Source of the DNA: Petrolisthes cinctipes
Taxonomy: Eukaryota; Arthropoda; Malacostraca; Decapoda; Porcellanidae
Assembly: GCA_033782935.1 (NCBI GenBank)
Contig: JAWQEG010001542.1
Coordinates: forward strand, 1 to 64,000
Length of the DNA stretch: 64,000 nucleotides
Direction of reading: 5' to 3'
Shown here piece by piece: positions 22,359 through 33,620 of this stretch (its first letter is position 1; each line of letters starts with the position of its first letter). The notes under the pieces are model-generated. The model saw nothing but the letters and a program-made list of their open reading frames with translations. It made no database searches and was not told where the DNA came from. A program made the translations under genes and the position numbers.

Positions 22359-23892
22359 TCAGGTTGTCAGGTGTGTAAGGACTTCGATGAACAAAAACAC
22401 AGCAGCGAGCATTGCAAAACATCCAAGGATGTAAAATGCACCCTGGAAAAATTCAAACCAAGATCAGCATAAGGATATACTTACTTGCCACATTAGAGGA
22501 ATATAATCCTTCATAACAAAATTATAGCAAATCAATACTCAGAAACAAGTCTTTGTTTATATCTTCATTCTCTCAGGGAATACGAATTTCACGGATATTT
22601 CCACATACCAAGGTATATGAAAATGTTCTCAGCTTAAAGGTTCATAATTACCAGACATAAGGATAGAGTAACAGTGGACAATGTGAACAATAAAAGGAAT
22701 TACAAAAGTGGTGATTAAAATCAATATAATAAGACGCAGGAGTTATCATCATTATTATTGGGTACAGAGAACGTGACTCGTGGACTGGACTAAAAGAGAA
22801 TAGTTGTTGTTGTTGTTGTTGATGTTGTTGATGTTCTCCCGGGCCAGAATGGCCTCCTGACCCACAAACCCCTGGTACACTCTGGTGGCAGTGAAAAAAC
22901 AAATTAAATTAAAGGAGGGGCTGGCCCTATATGCCTGGGCTACCGAAGCACATCCCAGGGAAATGGGACATGGAAATGGACCAGGGAGTCTGTGGGCCTC
23001 CGACCGCCAGGGAGATTGGGGTAAAGGTCTTTGATCCCACAGCCAGTGCTATGGGCCCAAGTCCACGTTAACACAAGAGCTGTAATTGGGGCCGCACCTT
23101 CCACGAAACCAGCCCTGATGGGACCATAAAGGGGGAGGGAGTTTACACTGCTGCATGTAAAGGGAAATGCACCCCTGTGTGCTGGCGGTCCACACAGATG
23201 TGGGAATAATAAAAAACAAGCCTCTGGTTGATTTTTAATCCATGTTGGCAGATCTTGTCATATCCACTAGATAGTGACCAGATCCTACAACAATCTTTAT
23301 TTTAGCCCTGTGGGGGATAACTAATATTCACAGAGAGTAAAGTCAGCCCCCCCAGGGCCCAAACAGGATATTGGTAAGTAGTAGTGAAAAGGATGGTGAT
23401 GTCTGTTATGCATCAAAATAGTGATGTTGACGAATGTTCCCGCAAGGGGATATTTCCTGCAAAGTAAGGAGAAATATTTTGAGGGAATTTGGCGCCCTTT
23501 CGAAAATGTACCAATCCCTTTTCTCTCTTCAACTGTCCTTTCTTTCCTTCTTTTTCCTTGGTGCTTGTTGTCCCTCCTCCTTGTCCCCTTCTCAGTTGTA
23601 ATATAGGGTCTTTCTGACATAGCACAATCTCCTTTCAACACATTTTCAATTAATTAATCATGTTGGATAGTGATCACAGTTATAGTAACTCCTGTGATAT
23701 AACAACATAAAGAATTTTACCTGCAAGTGGTCTAAAGACAGAGGTCTGACTAGCATTCGATCCCCTCTCACATCTGTCTTTTCTCCCTGGTCTTGTTGCC
23801 TTTCTTGGCCTGCACTCTGCTTCAGCTTGAAGTTGGTTACCTCGTCCCTGTGCCACTTATCCACTAGTCCCGCCTGTACCATTCATCCCAGC
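22359..23892 (-). pseudogene. Ionotropic receptor gene D, 3' remnant (exons 12-13 only)
   Basis: Two exons with the same sizes as the last exons of genes A-C: exon 12 at 23721-23892 (172 nt; LGRMVQAGLVDKWHRDEV, end of S2) and exon 13 at 22359-22442 (84 nt; GAFYILGCF followed by the M4 helix, stop TGA). Both have proper AG/GT borders and an open frame. No exon 11 or earlier exon is seen further upstream on the minus strand; the truncated DIRS element begins about 200 bp away. It is therefore a gene truncated by rearrangement or transposon insertion, unless upstream exons lie beyond the DIRS element and were not recognised. The intron between the two exons contains the repeat at 22805-23335. 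Confidence 0.8.
22805..23335. repeat. About 500-bp repeat, second copy of 17815-18325
   Basis: The two copies share GTTGTTGTTG, CCCCACAAACCCCTGGTACA, GGAGGGGCTGGCCCTATATG, CCACAGCCAGTGCTATGGGC and a GCCCTGTGGGGGAT end, in the same orientation. At 17815 it adjoins the LINE ORF1, so it may be that LINE's 5' region; a copy without the LINE body is odd for a LINE and would suit an independent SINE-like or composite element. Confidence 0.75.
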
Positions 23893-24094
23893 CTACCCAG
23901 TGACACAAATATTATTGACGTCACTTCTGACCCAAGCCGATCCCTTATCCCCTTTCCAACTATCCCTACTTTCCTTCTTGTCCTTCGTGCATGATGTCCC
24001 TACTCTCTATCTCCTTCTCCCATGTGACTTCAGAGGTTTTCTAGTTTACACAGTCTTCATTATTTTTTTTTACATGATCGTTAGCAACAAAGAA

Positions 24095-24560
24095 CATAAC
24101 ACTAAAGTTGGTGGAATCGGCGAGCCACGTGAGGAATTCCAGGACCGTGTCCTCCGAGATGACCCTGGAGGGGTGTCTTTGCAAGAAGTCCTGAAATATT
24201 TTCCAGCACGATTTATACTGTCGCACCGACGACTGACGATGAGCCCTCAACATCTTGTCCACTGTCTCCTTAGTGAACCTTTTGCTGAGGACTCCCCATA
24301 GAAACTCCAAGCGAGTAGTTTCAGTGACGCTTGGAGTGGTGCAGACAGGGTGCTGGAGAGGCACGCCGATCCCAACTGAAGAGGATGAGGGCACCACCGG
24401 GACAGTTCTCCGAACCACAACTGCGCTGGCCAGAGGGGGGCTATGAGGAGTACCCTCCCACTGAATGTGCGCAGCTTGAGGATCGCCTTCAGGAGGACTG
24501 ACGTAGCTGGGGGTGGGAAGAGGTAGAGATACCCCCACCTGTTCCAGTCCTCTGTGAAAG
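24095..24560 (-). pseudogene. DIRS tyrosine recombinase, N-terminal piece only
   Basis: The frame contains VLSKRFTKETVDKMLRAHRQ, SSVRQYKSCWKIFQDFLQRH and VLEFLTWLADSTNFS, the helical N-terminal DNA-binding domain of phage-integrase-type recombinases. After that the frame runs into unrelated sequence and stops. The Arg/His/Tyr catalytic domain is absent, so this copy cannot integrate by itself. Confidence 0.75.
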
Positions 24561-26157
24561 CGTCCGGGCCTCCCGCCTCTGTCCTGGATGAGAATGTTAG
24601 GAACAGAGGAAGTAGGGCCGTGGATGGGGAGGCGAGCAGGTCCACCTCCGGTGTCCCGTAGCGAAGGCAGAGAGACTCGAACACAAGGGGACGCAGTTGC
24701 CACTCGACTGACGTCCCCTTGAACCTGGATAGGGCGTCCGCCCAATCGTTCTCCCGCCCTGGCACATAGAGGGCCGAGAGGTGAATGCACCTCTTGGCCG
24801 CTATCGCAAAAATCTGTTTTGACAGGGACAGGAGAATTTCCGACCGCGCGGTACCCTGTTTCAGCAGGCACTGCACAGCTGCAACATTGTCCATATCGAA
24901 GCGGATGCCTAACCTGGCAAACTGTGGGTGTCTGTTGAGCCACTCCCTTGCTACCATCAACTCCTGGGCGTTGATGTGTAGTAGCCTCTCCTCTTCCTTC
25001 CATCCCCCACACCGCTGATGTCCCAGGCAAGACTGGTACCCCCAGCCTACGTCCGATGCGTCTGTCGCCACCGTGATCCCCGGGGGAGGGAACACCCAGG
25101 GGACCCGCTGACGCAGGGCACCGGGACGTAGCCAGGGGCGAAGGAGACGGTGGAGAGAGGGGGACACTTGCCTGGGAAGGTCCCTGTGTGCGGGGGAAAG
25201 GTGGAAGTTTACCTCCCGCGTCAGCCTCCTGTGTTTCAGTCGTCCCAGGGGCATTGCAGGGGCTGCGAAATTTAGGGACCCGAGCAATGATTCCCACTGG
25301 CGGCGAGAGAAAGTACGGGAAAAATGCGCCTGGCGGACATGGCGGAGGGTCCGGCGGGCGTTGTCTGGAGCGAGAGAGAGGGTGGCCGAAAGAGAGTCCC
25401 ACTCTATTCCCAGCCAACACAGTTTGCGAGTGGGAGTGAGAGAGGACTTGGGGATGTTCAACAGGAACCCCATTTCCTCTAGCACTCCCCTCGCTACCCT
25501 GACGTTGTTTGCTACCTGCTCCTTGGAAGGGGCGTGAAGCAACCAATCGTCCAGGTACATGAGGGTGGGGACACCCGCCTCTGCCAGACGGGATGCCACC
25601 ACCCTCACGAGCTTTGTGAAGACTCGAGGAGCTAAAGAGAGACCGAAAGGGAGCCTGGTAAACTGAAACGTCTCGGTCCCCACCTGGAAGGCCAGAAAAC
25701 GGCGAAACCTGGGGTGGATCGGGACGTGCCAGTACGCATCCTTGAGATCCAGGGATGCTAACCAGTCTCCCTTCCTTAGAACTGTGCGGACCTGGGCAAC
25801 CGAAACCATCTTGAAACGTAAGGTTTTCACAAATTTGTTTAGCTTGCTCAGGTCCATCACCAATCTCGTTTTTCCCTGGTCCTTTTTGGGGACCGTGAAT
25901 AAACGAGAAAGAAAGACCCTCCCCATCGCCTGCTCCACTACCCCTTTTTCCCGCATTTCTAACACATGCGGGACGACCGAAAGTGACACTTTGGTTGAGG
26001 CAGGAGGTAGACATAGTGGCTGTAACGGGAAATGACAAGTGTCAGTGAGAGTACAGTTAATCCTAGCCCCGGGACCCGAGGGACCCGGGGATGGTTGGAG
26101 GGTAGAATGATGGGCAGAGGAAGAGATTTTGACCGCAAAGGGAACTCTCATTTTGAC
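24247..26157 (-). CDS. DIRS reverse transcriptase / RNase H polyprotein
   Basis: Open frame of about 634 codons with ATG at 26151, just after a candidate acceptor (26158). RT motifs in order: KTRLVMDLSKLN, SLDLKDAYWHVPIH (motif A Asp), RLPFGLSLAPRVF (motif B) and LMYLDDWLLH (motif C, YLDD). RNase H follows: TDASDVGWGY, NAQELMVAREW, FDMDNVAAVQ and NDWADALSR, giving D-E-D-D. The C-terminal TPEVDLLAS ... DAFTEDW ... APLWPAQLWF stretch is typical of the domain after RNase H in DIRS elements. The frame is intact, so the copy is young or selected. It overlaps the recombinase frame at its 3' end, as is usual for DIRS. Confidence 0.88.
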   Translation of the reverse strand, partial: VKMRVPFAVKISSSAHHSTLQPSPGPSGPGARINCTLTDTCHFPLQPLCLPPASTKVSLSVVPHVLEMREKGVVEQAMGRVFLSRLFTVPKKDQGKTRLVMDLSKLNKFVKTLRFKMVSVAQVRTVLRKGDWLASLDLKDAYWHVPIHPRFRRFLAFQVGTETFQFTRLPFGLSLAPRVFTKLVRVVASRLAEAGVPTLMYLDDWLLHAPSKEQVANNVRVARGVLEEMGFLLNIPKSSLTPTRKLCWLGIEWDSLSATLSLAPDNARRTLRHVRQAHFSRTFSRRQWESLLGSLNFAAPAMPLGRLKHRRLTREVNFHLSPAHRDLPRQVSPSLHRLLRPWLRPGALRQRVPWVFPPPGITVATDASDVGWGYQSCLGHQRCGGWKEEERLLHINAQELMVAREWLNRHPQFARLGIRFDMDNVAAVQCLLKQGTARSEILLSLSKQIFAIAAKRCIHLSALYVPGRENDWADALSRFKGTSVEWQLRPLVFESLCLRYGTPEVDLLASPSTALLPLFLTFSSRTEAGGPDAFTEDWNRWGYLYLFPPPATSVLLKAILKLRTFSGRVLLIAPLWPAQLWFGELSRWCPHPLQLGSACLSSTLSAPLQASLKLLAWSFYGESSAKGSLRRQWTRC

Positions 26158-26399
26158 CTAACGGGAACCCAAGGTTGGGAGGAGGAATATGTCAGAAATG
26201 TCAGGCTAGGAGAGTTAACAACCACAGTTACTCACCGGAACAGTTATCCAGGGCCAGGACAGGCCCTGCCGTATTACCCTTGCTGCCCAGCCGTGGGAGG
26301 GCCAGGCTGCTGACCACCCCGTGAGGCAGCCCAGAGTGGGACCCTCAAGTGGAGCGGTCCTTCTGGGAGGGGTGAGTGAAGGAGGACTTGGGTTTCTGG

Positions 26400-28740
26400 A
26401 AGGGCTTGGAGCCCTGCCCTCTCCCACGAAACGGCTGCTGGCCCCTCTAGGCGAACCTGTTGTGCTGTTTCGGGGGAGTGGGGTATGAAGGCCTCGGTAG
26501 TCTCGAAGGCTGGGAGGGCCTTCGGGGCTGGTAGGCCGGTCTGGAAGGCTGTGGGGCACGTGGCCTATGGACAAACAGATTGATTAGGAAAAAAGGGGGG
26601 GGGAACCGTTATTTTCCTCTAATTTCACCTCCAGTGAAAGAATAACTCAGGTAATGGGATTAACGAGAGGTACTTACTTGGAGGTAGAGGGTTTCGGTAA
26701 GTTAATCACCGCCGGGAGAGGGGAGAAGATCGCATCTGTCGCCGGCTGGTCGAAAAGGGCAGGGGACAGGGGGGCAGCTCGCACCACTCCCCTCTGTGCC
26801 ATCTCCGGCGCAGATTTCGCGGCTGCCTGACGGGCTGCCAGTCTCGCCTCGGCGAAGGTCTTCGCCTCCTCCCGCATGTTGTGGGTCGCCATTGCCGTGA
26901 CGCCCTCCATGACGGTGGCCATGGAAGAGAGGGTGTCACTGTAAGGGGTAAACAAGGAAAACCGAGCGAACCCGGGGCTAAAGACACGGGAGTAATAGAG
27001 AGACCCTCTACCCTGTATCCCTCAAGCAACACAACACCAGAAGTAAAGGTACTCACGCTAGCTGTAAACCCGACATCTCGTGGTAAGAGTTGGTGAGGGC
27101 GTTGAGGCAGTCCCTGATCAGAGAAGCGGCCGCCCCCGTGGAGATGGTATGGGCCAACTCCAATTTGGCCGCCGACTCTGCCTGTCGCAACTTATCGTCG
27201 GGCTCCTTTAGCTGATAGGGGACCGGAGGCTCCTTCTCCGTCTTCCACAGGCATTCCCTCAAACCCGGCGGGGCACGGGAATGAGGGAGGACGACGGGGA
27301 AAGACAGAGGAGGGGGTTTCCTGGCTGCGCTGTGTTTCTGGTGGTCCAGGGATTTAAGGAGAAGGGCTGGAATGTCCAGGTCCCCTTCACCCTTATCCCC
27401 CGGGAAGTACGCGTCCGGGGAAAGGAGGACTGCCGTGTTCCCGTGGGAGCGGTCAATCCTCCAAGCCTCGGACAGCTGTAAATTACTATACTCCACCAGA
27501 AAACCCATCGCATCCAGGGTTGCCGCAGAGGATACTCTCGATGAAGTGGGTACAGGCGCTGAGATGGGACGGACCTTATAGAAGGGAATAGCGTCGCCCT
27601 TCTCATCTGCCCCCCACTTCACCAGGACATCATCCCTCCGGGTCCACACATCTGGTTGAGCTGTGTCCGGAGACCAAGCCACCAGTCTGCCCTCCTCCGA
27701 AGAGTGGGTCCAGGAAGGAGGGAGGAGAGCCCAAGAGTAGGGGAGGTACCCGTCGTCCGCAGGAGGGGGCGACGGGGACGGAGGGTCGGAGGTAGCCAAC
27801 TCCTCAGCCACGTCCCCAGCCGGAGACTCAAGTCCCGGAGATAAAGGAGGAACGGGAATGTCTCCAATATCCCCGGGAGGACTCGCGCCCCCGACCAGAG
27901 CAGAAGCAGGAGGAGGGGCAAGGGTGAGAGGAGGAGCGGGTTCCGGAGCAACAGTCGGAGGCTGCGCGGTGGTAACCGCAAGAAAAGCGTGAGGTATAAG
28001 GGTATGGAAAATCTTCACGATCTTCAACGACGAGGGGCTCACCTCCCCCCGCTTACCCTTGCGAGGTTTGCGGACGGGCGAAGGAGAGTCCCCCGACGAA
28101 GACGAAGAGAATGAAGAAGACGAAGACGAGGAGGAAGGAGAACGGCGATGAGCCCGGGACTTCTTGGCGTGGTGGGACCTTTTTGCCGATCGCTTGCGTC
28201 CTCTAGAGCGACCCGAAGAGCCGGTTCTAGAGGGCGACGAAGCTGGAGGTTTCCTGCTGGGCCCTTGTACCGGTGAGGTAGGCGGGGGAACCAGCGCGAC
28301 AGACTCGCTCGCTTCCCGGGGGGTGAAGCCCCGAGAAGGAGTCGTAGTACCGTCTAGGGAAGGAGGCTCAATCTCTCGGGCCTCAGGAGGTTCTAGCCCC
28401 TGAGACTTCGAGAGACAGGTAGAAGGGTAACGGGACCTGGATAAACCCAGGTCCGTTCCCAAAATCGGGTCCGCCCACGACAAAGAAGAACCGTCTCGCT
28501 TGTGGGCCATTCTCCTAGCCCTTGTCCAAGCCATACGAAGAGAAGCAAGGGCGAGGAGTTTGGAGCGGGCAGAAGGGGAGGTAACCCGACACAACTCAGC
28601 CCAGGGGCGGCACACACCACACGCCAAGGGGTCGTAACCCAAGGGAGTGAAGCAGGGTGCGTGAGGCGAACAGTGCAGGTGGCCGTCAGGGGAGACCCGC
28701 ACAGTACACCCCGACGAAGCACATAAGGCACGAGTAGGCT
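26400..28740 (-). pseudogene. DIRS gag-like ORF, apparently spliced, with one in-frame stop
   Basis: The main exon begins after an acceptor-like TTTCTCCTTCAG near 28740 and encodes a Cys/His-rich segment (CASSGC, CSPHAPC, CGVC), a Ser/Pro/Arg-rich region and a poly-Ser tract, ending at a GC/GTGAGT donor (27056). Candidate exon 2 is 26678-26938 and exon 3 starts at 26564; phases join without shift. Exon 3 is basic and Gln/Gly-rich (RGQQPFRGRGQGSKPF), like a nucleic-acid-binding gag tail, but has a TAG just before it (near 26450) and a natural-looking TGA after KDRST. The premature TAG makes this copy defective unless suppressed. The role is by analogy with DIRS ORF1; sequence similarity is not diagnostic. 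Confidence 0.6.
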
Positions 28741-29670
28741 GAAGGAGAAAAAAGAATACACAAACATGGGTTAGCACGTGCAAACACTGGAACACTGTAA
28801 CACACGGGAAAACGCCAAACATGGAGAGAAGTAGCGCGGGAGAAGTAGCCCACTGCACCCGGGGATACCAGGAAACACAACACAATAACCCCACGTGCAC
28901 CCGCCAGGGAAAAACCCCGTAAAACCAGTAAAAAACCCCGCCACATGGAGTGGGGAAAAAAGACCCCCGGTCTGAAGGACCCCGAAGGAGGGGCCCCGGC
29001 AGCCTGAGGGGCAAAAACCCAGGAAAAACACACTGGAGAAGACACAAAACACACTAAAAACCCCGCACGGGAGAGGAAGTGAGAACCTGGGCACAATTCT
29101 CACTCCCCCCCACCCGTGAGGGCTCACACGATACTCGGGGAAGGCACGAGGGGGCTCACAAGCCCCCACGCACACACCACGTGGGGAGGCAAGGGCCCCA
29201 CGTGGGGACGCTAACCTCGCTTAAAAAACCTAGAAACCCCGAGAAAAATACACCAATAAATGTACTAGTGGCAGGAGGAATGGTGAGAGGGGGAAAGGAG
29301 GAGAAAAACTCCGAAAAAGGAGGCCCAAAAGAGCCCCCTTCGCCTAGGGAAGAGACATGAATCAGCCCTAGAAAAAGAAAACAAAAACCCCACACTAACA
29401 CCCTATCACTCCTAAAACACACACACACAACACATCTGCAAAGCAGGGAAGCCACTAGAGCACAAAAGAAACGATAGCAGGAACACGTGACACAATACCA
29501 TAGCGTAGCAGCGAGGAGCGTAGATGTTGACCGGTACGTGTTCCGCGACAGAGTGACCGAGCGGCTCAGGTCGGGGAGCGGGCTTAATACCTCATCACGC
29601 CACCACCAGGTGGCTCCACTATCAGTACAGCGCCAGATTTGAATTTTAATTTACTTCTGATGATCGTCAC

Positions 29671-29737
29671 GGAATAGACCCTTCTAGCCCAGATTATGCC
29701 TATTCGGGGCCTGGGCTGGAGAAGGGGTGTATTCTAT
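29671..29737. repeat. Hairpin at the outer edge of the DIRS element
   Basis: AATAGACCCTTCTAGCCCAG pairs with CTGGGCTGGAGAAGGGGTGT nearby, with a loop of about 25 nt. It is placed where a DIRS terminal repeat would be expected; the partner repeat cannot be checked because the other end of the element is missing. Confidence 0.6.
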
Positions 29738-29739
29738 AG

Positions 29740-31435
29740 CAAATCCAGCTGTGCTGGTTCCACTATACCAATAATTGGAAAATATTTCTAGACTTAAAGT
29801 ATCCAGCTTAGTTTATTAAGAAAGCATACCTTAAAGCCAGACACTTGATGCTAATATAGAATCACATATTATCTAAGTCCGTATATCTCAGACCTAATGC
29901 GGTATTACTTGCCATACTCAATATACTACCCTCCGAATGAAAGATATAAGAGTATAAGTTTCCAGCTGTAAAACACACCTCTCCTCCATAGCACTTCTCT
30001 CTTCCAATTTTGCTGGCCAACACTTTTCCCCGTTTACCACCCAGAAACACAGGACTCTCTCCCTTTACCCTTCCTACCCCGTTAAACCTATCGAGCAAAG
30101 GGCACCCGAAACACAGAGGTATCGAGGAGGACGGGTCTTAGTGATTGGAGGTGATAGTACGTGAACATGACAAGGTAGTGGTGTTGTAAGTATGCAGGTA
30201 AGAGGCTCATAACCTGGATGGCCGGTAGTTGCCATGGTTTCCAAGTGGTAAGGTGGTCAGTGGGCCTGGTGGTGTAAGTAATAGGGTGTCTTTTTCATAT
30301 CAGTGTTATGTAAACAGACTGATACAAAATTCACCAGTCAAAACTTGAGGATTAGTTACACAGTGGGATATAACATTAGTCATTTTATATTTCTTACATA
30401 AAATTGCTATATTTAGTATATTTACAGATAATAATAAAATGTATCAACACTAAATAAATATACACATGATAAAAGAGATAAAAAAAATTATGGATGTATT
30501 CTGTATAGTTCGTGCTAGTTCTTATCATTATTACTGTACTGCCAGGTCTTCTGGGTTTATTTAGTAAGACATGAGAAGGTGTTAGGTGTGCGCCTAGTGA
30601 AAAATAAAAACAGTCCAGGAACTACACTTTTTATTATTGATGATGAGATCGGCACAATACAAAAATCATTATCTCTAAAAAAATAATTACACAATATATA
30701 TAACGGTTCGTAGTCCCTGTAGTGCCCGTTCTCCTGTCAAGTCCTCCAACAGTCCACCCATTTTCCGGGCTTACTCGGACGTGTAGGAATATCCTCTTGC
30801 CGTTTCTTCTCTTCCAGCCTGGTGTGTGAGAATGTTGAGTGAACTAGTTGTCTCTCCTTGCTTCGTGCCGATCTTTCTCCTACAGCCTGGTGTGTGAGAG
30901 AATATGTCGGCCGACGTGCAAGTGGTGGCTTGAAGGTGTGTGTGTGTTGGGAGGTCTGGTCCTTCAAGATAATGACCTCAACACAGTGTCACTTCTCCTG
31001 TTTTAAGTCATAAGGTAGTACTGTACCTGGTTCCATCTTGTTAAAAGAGGCCCCTATGGTAGATACTAAAGCAGGAGTGAATTCCGTCAATTAATTTACT
31101 ATTACTATGAGCAAAAAACACAATGGTGCAACACTTACTATTACTAATAGTAAGCAAATAACTTAGTGCCACATTTCGCCAAACCCACTAAACGATGTGC
31201 TCGTTTACAGTGGAGGCAACGATTCTATATCACCCATAAAAGGTTAAATTATTAAAAAAAAAAAAATATGATGTGGTTGGATAAGACAAGCTCCTAAACA
31301 TTGTAAAGTTTGGCGGTAAGATTAGAGGCGACATCTATTCATGTTATATGTTTATCTTTGTGTTCGAAGCACGGTTCAAGTGGCTTGAGGGAAATCGATA
31401 GTGTATTAAAGGAGGGGATTTGACGAGGAACGGAG
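29740..31435. other. Intergenic, no gene recognised
   Basis: The minus-strand frames at 29862-30098 and 30737-30967 do not resemble IR exons or known transposon proteins. A short repeated phrase (CAGCCTGGTGTGTGAGA, near 30816 and 30883) is the only structure seen. An LTR or other non-coding transposon part is possible but unsupported. Confidence 0.4.
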
Positions 31436-31590
31436 AAGGTGCCAATGGTGTAATGGTTATCATGCTCGCCTAGCAAGAGAGAGATCTCGGGTTCGATTAC
31501 CGAGTCGGTGGAATAGTTGGACAATTTTTCCAGCCCCCTATGTCCCTGTTCACCTAGCAGTAAGTAGGTACAGTTGCCCAACGTTCCACC
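31436..31590 (+). mobile_element. SINE family 1 copy
   Basis: Box A-like AATGGTGTAATGGTTATCAT and box B-like GGTTCGATTAC are visible, followed by the family body (AATAGTTGGACAATTTTTCC, CAGTAAGTAGGTAC). Confidence 0.8.
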
Positions 31591-31624
31591 TGGGCCACCC
31601 CGGATAAAGGTCCGCCAATGAGTG

Positions 31625-31925
31625 GCAGTCAATGGGACAGAGTGTAGTACACACTGTGTGTATGAAACACAACTATAGCACACATCACAAGGATGATGAG
31701 TGGCCCATGGACCTCTCCACCCACGTGAGACCCGAGTCAGCTTCGGCTATGGCTGTGTAAGCAGGAAGACCTCAGGCAGCTGAGTCAAACCCCCCACCCC
31801 CTGCTCACAGGGGTGGTAACCTCTGGCATCAGGGAAATATTTTTATCGTGTCCCGAGTAAGGATCGAACGCTGGGCCACAGAATTGCAGCCGCAGACTCT
31901 AGCACCGTGCTAGCCAGAAGCGAGA
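31625..31925 (-). mobile_element. SINE family 2 copy, inverse orientation, abutting a family 1 copy
   Basis: Reverse complement of the repeat at 1217-1500 and 40099-40390 (shared CACGTGAGACCCGAGTCAGC, TTCGGCTATGGC and GCAGGAAG blocks). Head-to-tail contact with the family 1 SINE suggests insertion of one into the tail of the other. Confidence 0.75.
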
Positions 31926-32086
31926 GGTGAGTAACGTTGCTGGCAATAGTGTATATGTTTGTTCATAAAAACGTGTTCGACGAAAGTTCGGATCATCAAC
32001 ACTCTTCTTCTGTAGTGAACCTCAGCTACAGCCTGAGTTATAACTTGACATTATAAACGGTATTTATTTATTTTATTTTTTTAATT

Positions 32087-32810
32087 GTGCCGTGGCGTCA
32101 ATCAAAAGACAGACTCGCGAAGGAAGCCTGCCATTTGCCTCCTCGTGGTGTTGGACGTCCTCTCTCCATGACATGTTACCTCTCTAGAGTCCGCTCCGCT
32201 GCTTTCCTACCTGTACGGCGACGCAAAGAAGCAGAGAGGCCCTTCAGCATCTCCAACACCCATTACGAGTCTATCAGCCATCATAAATATTCCTACCGTC
32301 ATCGGGGGCTCATGGTTGGGAGGCACAATGTAGTCTCTGCTCGTTTGAGGCTTGGCTACCGGCCATCGTGGCAGGTTGCTGGGATGCAGGGTGAGCCTCC
32401 CTTCACTGAATGTCGCTTGTGTCGGGCACCTCGTGCTAACACTATAGAACACTATTGCCTGGCCTGCTCCACTGTCCGACACTTGCTGCCCCGGGGCCTG
32501 CTGCTTGATGTGGTTTGTCGACACCTGCTGAACCACCAGGTATTAGAGGAACTTTTGGTACGCCACCCTTGTGTTGGTGGATTTAAGTAAGTCATAATGT
32601 GAATATTTGTCTGTATTCTCGTGCGTCATTCTCTTATGTTTTCGTGATGTGTGTGTGTGTGTGTATTTGTGAGTGTACTAATTAGATTTTCATGGGTCCC
32701 ACCTACCCTTATGTTTGTTGTCTGTTAGTTGATTCATACCACCGCGCAATTGATAATAATAATAATAATATTAATACTAATAATAAAAAAAAAAAAAAAC
32801 ACCCACTCGA
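32087..32810 (+). mobile_element. 5'-truncated LINE: C-terminal zinc-finger region plus 3' UTR
   Basis: Open frame 32087-32590 ends in a Cys/His motif (CRLCRAPRANTIEHYCLAC, then HLLPRG) followed by a 3' UTR with a GTGT run and an A-rich tail. The same end closes the LINE in gene C intron 6 (about 48130-48726), so both are the same family, inserted in the same orientation. Confidence 0.75.
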
Positions 32811-33229
32811 CAACACCACTTCCTCTGCTACCTGTCTCGCTGGCAGGGTGACTTGGTTCAAGTCGAAATCGAAAGAACGCCGAAAAACACGTCCTTCCCT
32901 GGTGAGGTCTGTATTTTGGTTATCTTGCTGTGGTGTGGGTATAATTATCAATAGTGGTATTCTTAGTTCATTGAGAGTTACATATAGAATACACCCTAGT
33001 CCTACAGCATTCCACTCCTGTCAGCTTTAAACTAGATGAGACAGTGGAGCTTCGTGTTGATGTTGATAGCTTCTCTTCTGCCCCACTAGATGACAACACC
33101 TTATTTATACATGTCACTACCAGGAGAGCGCAGCTACACCGTCACTCACAGCATCTTCTATGTTATGAGTTGACGACGATGTAGGAGGTATTTTCTTGAC
33201 ATGTTGGCGTAGCCAGGATACTTGACGAA

Positions 33230-33620
33230 CAGCTGGACCCATCAGATCACCTCGGAGACGTTTCTCGTGGACTCGAACCCGGGTCCATTCCATTCCATTT
33301 GCACTGTATCCACTCTGTATCCACTCCGTCACTGTATCCACTCTGCCACCCCCTGTAGTGCGTGTAGCTAGACTCTGTTAGTGTCCCGTGATTGGGCTTA
33401 TCGATAAATGTCTAATAAACATAAATACTATTTCAGTGTTACTTGTAAAACCTAATATTCCTGCACCGCCAGCGTTTTACTTCAGTGAGGGATGAGGTAG
33501 TGTACTTTTTAACTGTATTTTGGCGGCTTTGTATCCAAAAATAATAATAATTATCATATTGGCAGCGAGATACAATACAGACACAGAAAAGGTGCAGCAT
33601 CCTTTGAACGGGAAGCCTAC
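33230..33620. repeat. Segment upstream of gene C, repeated at the right edge of the window
   Basis: Closely matches 63650-64000, sharing GACTCGAACCCGGGTCCATT, GTGTCCCGTGATTGGGCTTA, AATAAACATAAATACTATTT and TATTCCTGCACCGCCAGCGT. The right-edge copy is cut off by the window end in mid-homology. Confidence 0.85.

Larger units (their letters stand above)
24095..29640 (-). mobile_element. DIRS-like tyrosine-recombinase retrotransposon, 3'-truncated
   Basis: On the minus strand in order: gag-like region (about 28740-26400), RT/RNase H (26157-24247), then the start of a tyrosine recombinase that overlaps in another frame (about 24560-24095). Recombinase homology stops after LTWLADSTNFS, before the catalytic R-H-R-Y domain, so the right-hand end of the element is missing. 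GC content is far above the flanks. It lies about 200 bp upstream of the gene D remnant. The outer boundary near 29640 is estimated; a hairpin at 29671-29737 may belong to its terminus. Confidence 0.85.

Noticed and set aside
28164..28403. Plus-strand frames across the DIRS gag region
   Set aside because: GC-rich shadow frames opposite the minus-strand ORF.
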